Source: DAIRDK01 sp035403225 (GTDB lineage Bacteria; Bacteroidota; Bacteroidia; Bacteroidales; FEN-979). From it: DNA of 64,000 nt. The translations under genes and the position numbers were made by a program. Positions within the stretch are counted from its first letter, which is position 1; the number at the start of each line of letters is the position of its first letter. The stretch covers positions 1 to 64,000 of the forward strand of contig DAONET010000007.1 in the NCBI GenBank assembly GCA_035403225.1, in the 5' to 3' direction. This document shows positions 53,815-61,189 of this stretch, piece after piece. The notes below the pieces were generated by a model. It was not told the DNA's origin. It did not search any database and worked only from the letters and a program-made list of their open reading frames with translations.

Positions 53815-53822
53815 TACATTTG
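53815..53822 (+). promoter_or_regulatory. -7 box (TACATTTG) for hydCBA
   Basis: Exact TAnnTTTG match placed between two identical Rex-like operators; start point expected near 53828, 64 bp before the hydC ATG. Confidence 0.7.
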
Positions 53823-53830
53823 TTCAATGA

Positions 53831-53848
53831 TTGTTATTTTTTTCACAA
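53831..53848 (+). promoter_or_regulatory. Rex-like operator 3 upstream of hydC
   Basis: The same 18-bp sequence as operator 2, TTGTTA-TTTTTT-TCACAA, repeated 44 bp downstream (four helical turns) and just after the expected start point. Binding at both would block RNA polymerase. Confidence 0.75.
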
Positions 53849-53891
53849 GTAAGTCAAAAACAAAAACAGAAATCCCAAAAACCATCTTACC

Positions 53892-54356
53892 ATGGATGAA
53901 ATCAAAGAACTTATTATGACACTGGCTGACAAGTACGGAAGGAGCAGAGAGAGCCTCCTCCCGATTCTCCAGGGAGTGGTTGCAAAGGAGCAGTACATCT
54001 CCGATGTCGCCATGACTGAAATAGCCAAAGAATTGGATCTCTCGGCCGCTCAGGTATATGGGACAGCAACTTTCTATTCTTTTCTTGACACTGAACCCAG
54101 AGGAGAGTACGTCATTCGCGTCTGCAAGACGATCACCTGCGACATGCACGGAAAAAAGCAAATCATCCAGACCTTGGAGGATATGCTTAAAATCAAGGTC
54201 GGCGAAACCACACCGAATAAAAAATTCTCTCTGCTGGAGACCAACTGCCTTGGATGGTGCCATGAAGGACCTGCCATGTTGATCAACGAAAAACCCTTCT
54301 CGGGTCTCACCTCGGAGAAAGTTATTGAGATCATCAGTCAATACATGAACAAGTAA
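53892..54356 (+). CDS. hydC: [FeFe] hydrogenase subunit HydC (NuoE-like)
   Basis: A 154-residue thioredoxin-like [2Fe-2S] protein. Cluster ligands are C78, C83, C119 and C123 (CKTITCDMHG and NCLGWCHEGPAM). It is the smallest subunit of trimeric NAD-linked hydrogenases and carries electrons next to the FMN of HydB. First gene of hydCBA, behind paired Rex-like operators. Confidence 0.96.
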   Translation: MDEIKELIMTLADKYGRSRESLLPILQGVVAKEQYISDVAMTEIAKELDLSAAQVYGTATFYSFLDTEPRGEYVIRVCKTITCDMHGKKQIIQTLEDMLKIKVGETTPNKKFSLLETNCLGWCHEGPAMLINEKPFSGLTSEKVIEIISQYMNK

Positions 54357-54375
54357 CCAAAAAGGAGATCATATC

Positions 54376-55542
54376 ATGTCAGATACTACATTAAAAAGAG
54401 TCGATCTCATCTTCGGTGAGTATTCGAATGAAAAATATAAAGTACTCGCTGAGACCATCAAACGTCCCAACGAAGAAATCATCAACGATTTATTAGAATC
54501 AGGACTCAGAGGCAGAGGTGGAGCAGGATTCCCCACGGCCATGAAATGGAAATACACAGCCCAGGCTCCCGGAGATGAAAAATTTGTTGTTTGCAACGCC
54601 GACGAGGGAGAGCCCGGCACTTTCAAAGACCGGGAAATCCTCAGCAGAGTACCCCGTAAGGTGTTCTCCGGAATGGCCATCTGCGGGAAAGTCATCGGTG
54701 CAAAAAAAGGGTATGTCTACCTGCGCGGTGAATACCGGTTTCTCGTTCCCGAATTGATGCAGGAACTTGAGATCTTCCATCAGCATGTAAAAAAACTCGG
54801 CTACGACTTCACCATCGAACTTCGCCTCGGTAGCGGCGCTTATATCTGCGGTGAAGAAAGCGCCCTCTTCGAATCGATGGAAGGTGGCCGCGGTGAACCC
54901 CGTAACAAACCGCCCTACCCTACCACCGCCGGCTTCAAGAAAAAACCAACCGTGATCAACAACGTCGAAACATTCGTGAACGTAGTCATGATCATGCGGC
55001 TCGGCCCCATCCAATTCAAGCTCCTGGGCACCAAAGACTCACGTGGATCCAAAGTGTTCTCCGTTTCCGGCGACACCCCCATCCCCGGTATCTATGAACT
55101 GGAACTCGGTATGTTTCTCGACCGTTTTGTAGAAGAATTTGGCGACGGCGACACCAAAGCCGTACAGGTGGGAGGAGCCTCCGGCTTCTGTGTCCCCCGG
55201 AAAAAGTTCAGCGAAACCATCATCGGCTTCGAAGGTGTTCCTACCGGAGGATCCATGATGCTTTTCAACAGCTCACGATCTATGTACAATGTCCTGCATA
55301 ATTACCTCGACTTTTTCGAAGAAGAATCCTGCGGACAATGTACCCCCTGTCGCGTCGGATGCCAGCAACTCCGTAAAGGCATCGTCGCTGTAAAAAAAGG
55401 AGAAAAAAGCGCCCACTACCTGGATCAACTGATGAAACTCAGCGAAAGCATGAAGATCACGGCCAAATGCGGACTGGGTCAGTCTGTAGCCAACAGTTTC
55501 TCCTCCATCGTCAATAACTTCAAGGAAGAGATGATCTATTAA
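54376..55542 (+). CDS. hydB: [FeFe] hydrogenase subunit HydB (NuoF-like, short form)
   Basis: A 388-residue FMN/NAD(H)-binding subunit. GLRGRGGAGFPT (43-54) and NADEGEPGTFKDREI form the FMN and NAD sites, and CGQCTPCRVGC (C319, C322, C325, C329) plus a later Cys bind the N3-type [4Fe-4S] cluster. It has neither the N-terminal [2Fe-2S] domain nor the C-terminal ferredoxin domain of the ~600-residue electron-bifurcating HydB enzymes. A strong Shine-Dalgarno sequence (AAAGGAG, 54361-54367) precedes it, uncommon in this phylum. Confidence 0.96.
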   Translation: MSDTTLKRVDLIFGEYSNEKYKVLAETIKRPNEEIINDLLESGLRGRGGAGFPTAMKWKYTAQAPGDEKFVVCNADEGEPGTFKDREILSRVPRKVFSGMAICGKVIGAKKGYVYLRGEYRFLVPELMQELEIFHQHVKKLGYDFTIELRLGSGAYICGEESALFESMEGGRGEPRNKPPYPTTAGFKKKPTVINNVETFVNVVMIMRLGPIQFKLLGTKDSRGSKVFSVSGDTPIPGIYELELGMFLDRFVEEFGDGDTKAVQVGGASGFCVPRKKFSETIIGFEGVPTGGSMMLFNSSRSMYNVLHNYLDFFEEESCGQCTPCRVGCQQLRKGIVAVKKGEKSAHYLDQLMKLSESMKITAKCGLGQSVANSFSSIVNNFKEEMIY

Positions 55543-55554
55543 TCCAGTATTCAA

Positions 55555-57369
55555 ATGAAAACTCAGAAAACCAATATGACCAAAAAAGTGAATCTGACCA
55601 TTGACGGCAACCAGGTTTCGGTCGATGAGGGTACCACCATCCTTCAGGCCGCCCGTCAGCTCGGCATCAATATTCCCACACTCTGCTTCCACGAAGATCT
55701 GTGCGTGGCAGGTAACTGCAGGGTCTGCGTTGTCGAACAGGAAAAAGTCCGCTCTCTCCCGGCCTCCTGCGCCACCCCGGCCGCCGAAGGCATGGTGATC
55801 CATACCAATAGTATGAAGGTCCGTCTTGCCAGGAAACATATCGTCGAACTACTGCTCTCCGAACATAATGCCGATTGCACCAAGTGCTATAAAAACGGCA
55901 ACTGCGAACTGCAATCCCTGGCTTCGCAGATGCTTACCGGAGATCATCTGTTCCTCGACCTGGTTCCCGACCACCAGTATTCGATCGATAAGTTCAACCC
56001 CGCCATCATTAAGGATGACAGCCGCTGCATCCGTTGCCAGCGCTGCGTCCGCACCTGCGAAGAACTGCAGAATGTCAGCGCCCTCGGCGTCGCTTATAAA
56101 GGCAATCTGATGAAAATCTCTACCTTCTTCGAAAACCCCCTCTTCGAGGTGGTCTGCACCAATTGCGGCCAGTGCGTGAACCGGTGCCCGACCGGCGCTC
56201 TCATCGAACGCAATTACGTCGACCAGGTCTGGGATGCTATTTACAACCCCAACACCCACGTTGTCGTTCAAACCGCTCCCGCCGTGCGTATCGCCCTGGG
56301 TGAAGCACTCGGCCTGCCCCCCGGAAAGATCGTCACCGGCAAAATGGTCGCCGCCCTCCGGCGCCTTGGCTTCGACTCGGTCCTCGATACTGACTTTACC
56401 GCAGACCTCACCATCATCGAAGAAGGTCATGAACTGCTCTCCCGCCTGAGAAGCGCACTGGTCGATAAAGACCCGAAAGTAGCCCTTCCTATGGCCACCT
56501 CCTGCTCACCCGGCTGGATCAAGTTCATCGAACACACTTTCCCCGAATACCTGCCTAACCTCTCTACCTGCAAATCACCACAGCAGATGTTCGGCGCCCT
56601 CGTTAAAACATACTATGCTCATAAACGCGACCTCGATCCCAAAAACATCGTCTCCGTCTCCATCATGCCCTGCACCGCCAAGAAATTTGAGGCAAACCGC
56701 CCCGAAATGCGCTCCAGTGGCTATCAGGACGTCGACTTTGTCCTCACTACCCGCGAACTGGGCATCATGATCAAACAGGCAGGGCTCAACTTCGAAAACC
56801 TTCCCGATGAAAAATTCGACAGCGTGATGGGAGCCTCTACCGGCGCAGCCGTCATCTTCGGAAGCACCGGCGGGGTAATGGAAGCCGCCCTCCGTACCGT
56901 GTATGAAGTGGTGACAGGTCGCGAGATCCCCTTCGAAGGTCTCAACATCACCCCCGTCCGCGGTAGCGAAGGTCAGATCAGGGAAGCTTCCCTCAAGATC
57001 ACCAACACCGTTCCTGAATTCCATTTCCTCGAAGGAGTGGAACTGAAATGCGTTGTGGCCAACGGACTCGCTTATGCAAAACAGGTGATGCAAAATGTGA
57101 AAGATGGAAAGGCCAACTACCATTTCATCGAGATCATGGCTTGCCCCGGCGGGTGCCTCGGCGGTGGCGGACAACCCATCCCGACAAATCCCGAAATCCG
57201 TGCCAAACGGAAAGAGGCTATCTACGAAGAGGACATGGGAATGCCAATCCGCAAATCCCACGAAAATCCTGATGTCAAACAGATCTATAAAGATTTCCTT
57301 GGGAAACCCCTCGGACACAAATCCCACGAACTGCTTCACACGCACTACACTTCCCGCAAGAGATACTAG
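55555..57369 (+). CDS. hydA: [FeFe] hydrogenase catalytic subunit HydA
   Basis: A 604-residue enzyme that reduces protons or oxidises H2. N-terminal [2Fe-2S] (C44, C55, C58, C72), His-ligated cluster (H104, C108, C111, C117), two [4Fe-4S] (C158, C161, C164, C168; C201, C204, C207, C211), then the H-cluster: TSCSPGW (C317), MPCTAKKFE (C373) and IEIMACPGGCLGGGGQ (C530, C534). The residue after the first H-cluster Cys is Ser rather than Cys, as in many NAD(P)-linked members. An alternative start is MTKKVNLT, 7 codons later. A strong terminator follows. Confidence 0.97.
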   Translation: MKTQKTNMTKKVNLTIDGNQVSVDEGTTILQAARQLGINIPTLCFHEDLCVAGNCRVCVVEQEKVRSLPASCATPAAEGMVIHTNSMKVRLARKHIVELLLSEHNADCTKCYKNGNCELQSLASQMLTGDHLFLDLVPDHQYSIDKFNPAIIKDDSRCIRCQRCVRTCEELQNVSALGVAYKGNLMKISTFFENPLFEVVCTNCGQCVNRCPTGALIERNYVDQVWDAIYNPNTHVVVQTAPAVRIALGEALGLPPGKIVTGKMVAALRRLGFDSVLDTDFTADLTIIEEGHELLSRLRSALVDKDPKVALPMATSCSPGWIKFIEHTFPEYLPNLSTCKSPQQMFGALVKTYYAHKRDLDPKNIVSVSIMPCTAKKFEANRPEMRSSGYQDVDFVLTTRELGIMIKQAGLNFENLPDEKFDSVMGASTGAAVIFGSTGGVMEAALRTVYEVVTGREIPFEGLNITPVRGSEGQIREASLKITNTVPEFHFLEGVELKCVVANGLAYAKQVMQNVKDGKANYHFIEIMACPGGCLGGGGQPIPTNPEIRAKRKEAIYEEDMGMPIRKSHENPDVKQIYKDFLGKPLGHKSHELLHTHYTSRKRY

Positions 57370-57386
57370 TGAATCACCCATCAGGC

Positions 57387-57426
57387 AGAGGAAGGCCGGC
57401 AAAAATGCCGGCCTTCCTCTTTTTTA
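57387..57426 (+). terminator. Intrinsic terminator of hydCBA
   Basis: A perfect 14-bp GC-rich stem (57387-57400 with 57407-57420) around a 6-nt loop, followed by a T run at 57421-57425. It lies 18 bp after hydA. Confidence 0.9.
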
Positions 57427-57518
57427 CCCCCTCCCGTCTTTCCTCATCTGCCTGAAACAAAGAAGCCATCCTATTGGGACGGCTTCCGATTCTAACACCT
57501 ATTACTAACTACTAACCA

Positions 57519-58142
57519 TTAACCTTTTTCCGGAGCTGGCGCCGATTGTCCGGGTTCCCCTGCAGGTGCAGGCGCGGGAGGAGCCGGTGGCATAGGTGGC
57601 GCCGGAATATTTTTTACATCACCCTGAATGATGATCCTTTTCATATCTCTTGAATGCCGTGGTATACGCGGTGGCATAACCATATAATGCTCATCGTCTA
57701 CATCAATGATGATCCGCTTGCCATGACGCCGATCCTTGATCTTGAATCCCTGAATGCTCCCCATGGGAATGGATTGCATCAGACTTTCCCACTGTGAAGG
57801 CAACCGGAATTCCGGATAATCATCTCCTCCAAAGACCTGCATATCGATCTCCGGAATCTCAAAACGATCCGGAAAATCTTTGAAAGCTTCCTTCATGTGT
57901 TCCTGACAGTTTTTCATCCCGTCATGGACAATCCTCAGGATCACACTGTCGGGCATCATCTCCAGAGAATCCGGGTTCATATCATCGAATTTCATCCGGA
58001 TAATTTCCTTTTCAACTGTCCCCTTTCCCTTATCTTTACCCGGCTTATTCTGCGAATAACCAGCCGAGGAAAATCCCATGGTAAACGACAGCGCAACGGC
58101 GGTTACGATGATCAGGACCCTGGTGTTGATGTGCGTTTTCAT
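57519..58142 (-). CDS. Exported protein with Pro/Ala-rich tail
   Basis: About 207 residues with a signal peptide (MKTHINTRVLIIVTAVALSF, cleavage near GYSQ). The mature part is acidic (IIRMKFDDMNPDSLEMMPDS), has a basic RRHGKRIIIDVDDE segment, and ends in a low-complexity Pro/Ala tail (PAPPMPPAPPAPAPAGEPG). I do not recognise a family. The start at 58142 is used because the longer frame begins within its promoter box (58161-58168). It diverges from a histidine kinase whose sensor region also contains a Pro run (PPPPPPPG), so it may be a periplasmic partner or target of that system. Confidence 0.6.
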   Translation of the reverse strand: MKTHINTRVLIIVTAVALSFTMGFSSAGYSQNKPGKDKGKGTVEKEIIRMKFDDMNPDSLEMMPDSVILRIVHDGMKNCQEHMKEAFKDFPDRFEIPEIDMQVFGGDDYPEFRLPSQWESLMQSIPMGSIQGFKIKDRRHGKRIIIDVDDEHYMVMPPRIPRHSRDMKRIIIQGDVKNIPAPPMPPAPPAPAPAGEPGQSAPAPEKG

Positions 58143-58160
58143 GATGTCTGATTGGTGCAA

Positions 58161-58168
58161 CAAAATTA
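58161..58168 (-). promoter_or_regulatory. -7 box (TAATTTTG), leftward
   Basis: Minus-strand TAATTTTG matches TAnnTTTG, 18 bp before the ATG of the exported Pro-rich protein. Confidence 0.55.
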
Positions 58169-58189
58169 TACCACCACACCCCGGGCAAA

Positions 58190-58227
58190 GGTTAACGATC
58201 GGTTAAAAATGGTTAACAAAAAGTTAA
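58190..58227 (+). promoter_or_regulatory. Phased GGTTAA direct repeats
   Basis: Four direct repeats, GGTTAA at 58190, 58201 and 58211 and AGTTAA at 58222, spaced 11, 10 and 11 bp, i.e. on one face of the helix. They lie between the divergent promoters of the Pro-rich protein and the kinase operon, ending 28 bp before the kinase -7 box. Such arrays are typical binding sites for OmpR-family response regulators. Confidence 0.55.
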
Positions 58228-58254
58228 TCTTCACTTTTCCAGAGCGGTTTTCCG

Positions 58255-58262
58255 TACTTTTG
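58255..58262 (+). promoter_or_regulatory. -7 box (TACTTTTG) for the kinase operon
   Basis: Exact TAnnTTTG match only 4 bp before the kinase ATG (58267), so the transcript would be leaderless or nearly so. Confidence 0.5.
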
Positions 58263-58266
58263 ACTT

Positions 58267-59991
58267 ATGAAAAAAGGCTGGTTGAACATCATCATTTCTT
58301 TGATCATCTTATCCTTACTGGGCATTACCGGTCTGCAGTATTTCTGGATAAGCAATGCCTATCGTATTAAAGAAGCTCAGTTCGATCAAGGAGTGAGAGA
58401 TGCCATGCAACAGGTGGTAATCCAACTTGAGACACGGGAGAAAGTGGTATTCCTGTCGAAAGAATTCCTGAAAGACACGATCAATGCCATTGTAAAATCC
58501 ATGAAATCGGTCAGACCCGGCTCTGAAGATCAACTATACAATCAGGAACGACTTCGGGAATTCGAACGGATGCGGGACGAAGGAGTGCTCCCTCCTCCGC
58601 CGCCACCACCCGGTGAGTTGGAATTCAGGATTGGCTGGGACGGAAACCAGGAAGTACTCACCATTTCACCACCCACCTTACAAACATTGAACGATTATTT
58701 CGGATTCCCCCTGAAGGAAATCAGCCCATCCCGGGAAGAATTACAGAGAGATAAATCATGGTTTGAACACTCGGGAAAAGCAATCCGGAAAAATACACCG
58801 GCCGAACTTTCTATCCGGAAGATCACCGAAAACGCCGACCGGCTGAAAAATATCGTGGATAAAATGGCCATCGAGATCGATGAGCTTTCCAAACCCATCG
58901 AAAAACGCGTCGACATCACTTCCCTGGACAATCTGCTCAAAGCAAGTTTCTCCAATAAAGGCATACGGGTACCTTTCGAATTCGCCATCGTGTCGCCCTA
59001 TGACACCACGAAACAGGTCCCGGTCAAATCGCCTTTTTTTGTCCCCGATCAACTCAACTCACCATACCGGGTCAACCTCTTCCCGAACGATATTTTCCAA
59101 AAACCCCTGTACCTGATCGTCTCCTTCCACGGCGAGAAAACCCAAATCCTCAAATCTTTCGCCTGGATCCTGTTCGTCTCGCTATTCTTCACCCTCGTGA
59201 TCATCATCACGTCGATAATCAGCATCTTCTTCATGATCAGGCAGAAGAAAATATCGGATATCAAGACGGACTTCATCAATAACATGACGCACGAGTTCAA
59301 AACGCCCATCGCTACCATCTCCATCGCAGCCGATTCCATCAACAATCCCAAAGTTATCGATGAGCCCGGAAGAATTCGCGACTATACCAAGATCATTAAA
59401 GAAGAGAACCAACGAATGAATACGCGTGTGGAGCAGGTGCTCCAGATGGCCCTGATCGACAGCAAAGGATTCCGGCTCAGACCGGAGGAAACCGATGCCC
59501 ACGAGGTCATTCGCCGGGCAGCAGAACACCTGCAACTGATCATTGCCCGCCGCGACGGGATCCTGGAACTGGACCTGAAAGCCCCGCGATCGGTGATTAT
59601 GGCCGATCCCGATCACTTCCGGAATGTTATCATCAACCTCCTCGACAACGCCAACAAATACTCGCCTTCCCGGCCTGAAATTCTGGTCCAAACCTATAAT
59701 CGGTCCGGGAAACTTTTTATCTCCATCCAGGATAAAGGGATGGGAATGAATCCGGAAACACGCCGGAAAGTATTCGACAAATTCTTCCGGTATTCCACAG
59801 GTAACATACATAATATCAAAGGATTCGGACTTGGATTGAGCTATGTAAAGGCCATCGTGATGTCGCTGAAGGGAGAGATTTTCGTTCACAGTGAATTGGG
59901 AAAAGGAAGCCGGTTTGAAATCAGCATGCCATTGGTTGATACGGATGATGAGGAATTCGAAAATGAGGAGAACCATGGAAAAGAAAAATAA
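58267..59991 (+). CDS. Membrane sensor histidine kinase
   Basis: A 574-residue kinase. Membrane segment 1 at about 5-28, a periplasmic region of about 260 residues with a Pro run near 110-118, membrane segment 2 at about 297-322, HisKA with phosphoacceptor H342 in NMTHEFKTP, and HATPase_c with NLLDNANKYSP, KGMGMNP and FGLGLSYVKAI. It phosphorylates the response regulator encoded downstream, whose gene overlaps it by 17 bp. Signal unknown. Confidence 0.93.
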   Translation: MKKGWLNIIISLIILSLLGITGLQYFWISNAYRIKEAQFDQGVRDAMQQVVIQLETREKVVFLSKEFLKDTINAIVKSMKSVRPGSEDQLYNQERLREFERMRDEGVLPPPPPPPGELEFRIGWDGNQEVLTISPPTLQTLNDYFGFPLKEISPSREELQRDKSWFEHSGKAIRKNTPAELSIRKITENADRLKNIVDKMAIEIDELSKPIEKRVDITSLDNLLKASFSNKGIRVPFEFAIVSPYDTTKQVPVKSPFFVPDQLNSPYRVNLFPNDIFQKPLYLIVSFHGEKTQILKSFAWILFVSLFFTLVIIITSIISIFFMIRQKKISDIKTDFINNMTHEFKTPIATISIAADSINNPKVIDEPGRIRDYTKIIKEENQRMNTRVEQVLQMALIDSKGFRLRPEETDAHEVIRRAAEHLQLIIARRDGILELDLKAPRSVIMADPDHFRNVIINLLDNANKYSPSRPEILVQTYNRSGKLFISIQDKGMGMNPETRRKVFDKFFRYSTGNIHNIKGFGLGLSYVKAIVMSLKGEIFVHSELGKGSRFEISMPLVDTDDEEFENEENHGKEK

Positions 59992-60682
59992 GATTTTACT
60001 GGTGGAAGATGATCCGAATTTCGGATCTATCCTGAAATCGTACCTGGAATTAAATGATTTTGAAGTCACCCTGAAAGAAGATGGCAAACAAGGACTGTCT
60101 GCTTTCCAATCCTTCCCTTTCGATATTTGTATCTGCGACGTAATGATGCCCGAAATGGACGGATTTACCCTCGCCCGCGAAATCCGGAAACTTAACAAGG
60201 ATGTACCCCTGATTTTTCTGACCGCCAAAACGTTAAAATCGGATGTCATCGAAGGATTTCGTACCGGCGCTGACGACTATCTGACAAAACCTTTTGACTC
60301 CGAATTACTTATGTATAAAATCAGGGCCATTTTAAAACGCTCTCCCAAAGAAGAACAAACGGCTCCTACCCTGTTCCGGATTGGAAAATTTTCTTTCAAT
60401 TACCCCCTTCGATCTCTCGAATCGGCCGATGAATCGTTCCGGCTTTCCCCCAAAGAATCAGATCTGCTGATGATGCTCTGCACCGCTAAAAACGGGATCC
60501 TGCTCCGAAAAGAAGCCCTGGAACACATCTGGGAAGCCGACACTTATTTTACAACCCGAAGCATGGACGTTTTTATCGCCCGTTTACGTAAATATTTTAA
60601 AAGTGATCCGGAAATTGAGATCGCAAATATTCATGGTAATGGATTTCGATTGGTTGGATTGAAGACTGATATAGCTGTATAG
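59975..60682 (+). CDS. OmpR-family response regulator
   Basis: A 235-residue regulator: receiver domain 5-120 with D55 as phosphorylation site, T83 and K105 conserved; winged-helix DNA-binding domain from about 140 (FRLSPKESDLLMMLC, RSMDVFIARLRKYF). The ATG at 59975 begins the receiver domain; an earlier frame would overlap the kinase much further. The GGTTAA array upstream of the kinase is its likely target. Confidence 0.94.
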   Translation: MEKKNKILLVEDDPNFGSILKSYLELNDFEVTLKEDGKQGLSAFQSFPFDICICDVMMPEMDGFTLAREIRKLNKDVPLIFLTAKTLKSDVIEGFRTGADDYLTKPFDSELLMYKIRAILKRSPKEEQTAPTLFRIGKFSFNYPLRSLESADESFRLSPKESDLLMMLCTAKNGILLRKEALEHIWEADTYFTTRSMDVFIARLRKYFKSDPEIEIANIHGNGFRLVGLKTDIAV

Positions 60683-60734
60683 CAATTTATTAGAGGTTTT
60701 TTTCTTTTTTTCTGAAGAATTTGAAAATAAATTG

Positions 60735-60752
60735 TTGTTATTTTATTCACAA
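60735..60752 (+). promoter_or_regulatory. Rex-like operator 4
   Basis: TTGTTA-TTTTAT-TCACAA, 18 bp, one base from the Rex consensus and nearly the same as the hydC operators. It lies upstream of the DRTGG/HydA-like operon. Confidence 0.7.
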
Positions 60753-60769
60753 TGTGAATGTTTTCACAT
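60752..60769 (+). promoter_or_regulatory. Rex-like operator 5
   Basis: ATGTGA-ATGTTT-TCACAT, a perfect inverted repeat with the TGTGA-N6-TCACA core of Rex sites, abutting operator 4. A TAACTTTG box follows directly at 60770-60777. Confidence 0.65.
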
Positions 60770-60797
60770 TAACTTTGCTTTTCGGTTTAGAATGTAT

Positions 60798-60805
60798 TAC
60801 TTTTG
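60798..60805 (+). promoter_or_regulatory. -7 box (TACTTTTG) for the DRTGG operon
   Basis: Exact TAnnTTTG match 28 bp before the first ATG. A second exact match, TAACTTTG at 60770-60777, touches Rex-like operator 5 and may be the regulated promoter; sequence alone does not decide which is used. Confidence 0.55.
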
Positions 60806-60833
60806 TATTGAATTTAACATAGAATTGGCATAA

Positions 60834-61178
60834 ATGACCATTCAGCAAGTTGTTGACATATTACATGGAAATCTGGTATCCGGGAAGAATCAATTGTCGT
60901 CGGAAGTGGTATATGGCTTTTCATCAGACCTGATGAGCGATGTGTTAACGCTTGAAAAAGAAAAGATCATCTTACTGACCGGGCTGGCAAACGTCCAGAC
61001 CATCCGGACATCAGAAATGAGTAATATCAACTGCATCATTCTGGTTCGCAATAAAAAAGCAACCCCTGAAATGATCAAACTGGCCGAAGATACCGGGATT
61101 GCCCTGGTGGAATTTCCGGGATCCATGTTCCATGCAGTAAGCATTCTGAGTGTTGCCGGGATAAAGCCTGTTTATTAA
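60834..61178 (+). CDS. DRTGG-domain protein 1
   Basis: A 114-residue single-domain protein resembling the DRTGG domain: an N-terminal helix (MTIQQVVDILHGNLVSG), a YGFSSDLMSDVL segment, and a strand-helix repeat ending in GIALVEFPGSMFHAVSIL. DRTGG domains accompany CBS and other regulatory domains and occur in operons with [FeFe] hydrogenases in Firmicutes and Thermotogae. A paralogue is encoded at 63006. First gene of the Rex-linked sensing operon. Confidence 0.82.
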   Translation: MTIQQVVDILHGNLVSGKNQLSSEVVYGFSSDLMSDVLTLEKEKIILLTGLANVQTIRTSEMSNINCIILVRNKKATPEMIKLAEDTGIALVEFPGSMFHAVSILSVAGIKPVY

Positions 61179-61189
61179 GAAGAAGCGGG

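Larger units (their letters stand above)
53527..53891. other. Divergent regulatory region between hydrogenase units
   Basis: A 365-bp AT-rich stretch without genes. It holds three Rex-like operators (one toward the leftward SDR-hydrogenase unit, two around the rightward hydC promoter), the hydC -7 box and a weak leftward TATCTTAT box at 53553-53560. Nothing recognisable was seen in 53590-53760. Confidence 0.7.

Noticed and set aside
55555..57369. Loss of the proton-transfer cysteine in HydA (TSCSP rather than TSCCP)
   Set aside because: To my knowledge the Ser variant is common among NAD(P)-linked [FeFe] hydrogenases, so it is not evidence of inactivity or novelty.
59182..60249. A 355-codon open frame on the minus strand across the kinase/regulator genes
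   Set aside because: It lies antisense to two clear genes with full domains and has no recognisable motif or promoter; it is a shadow frame.
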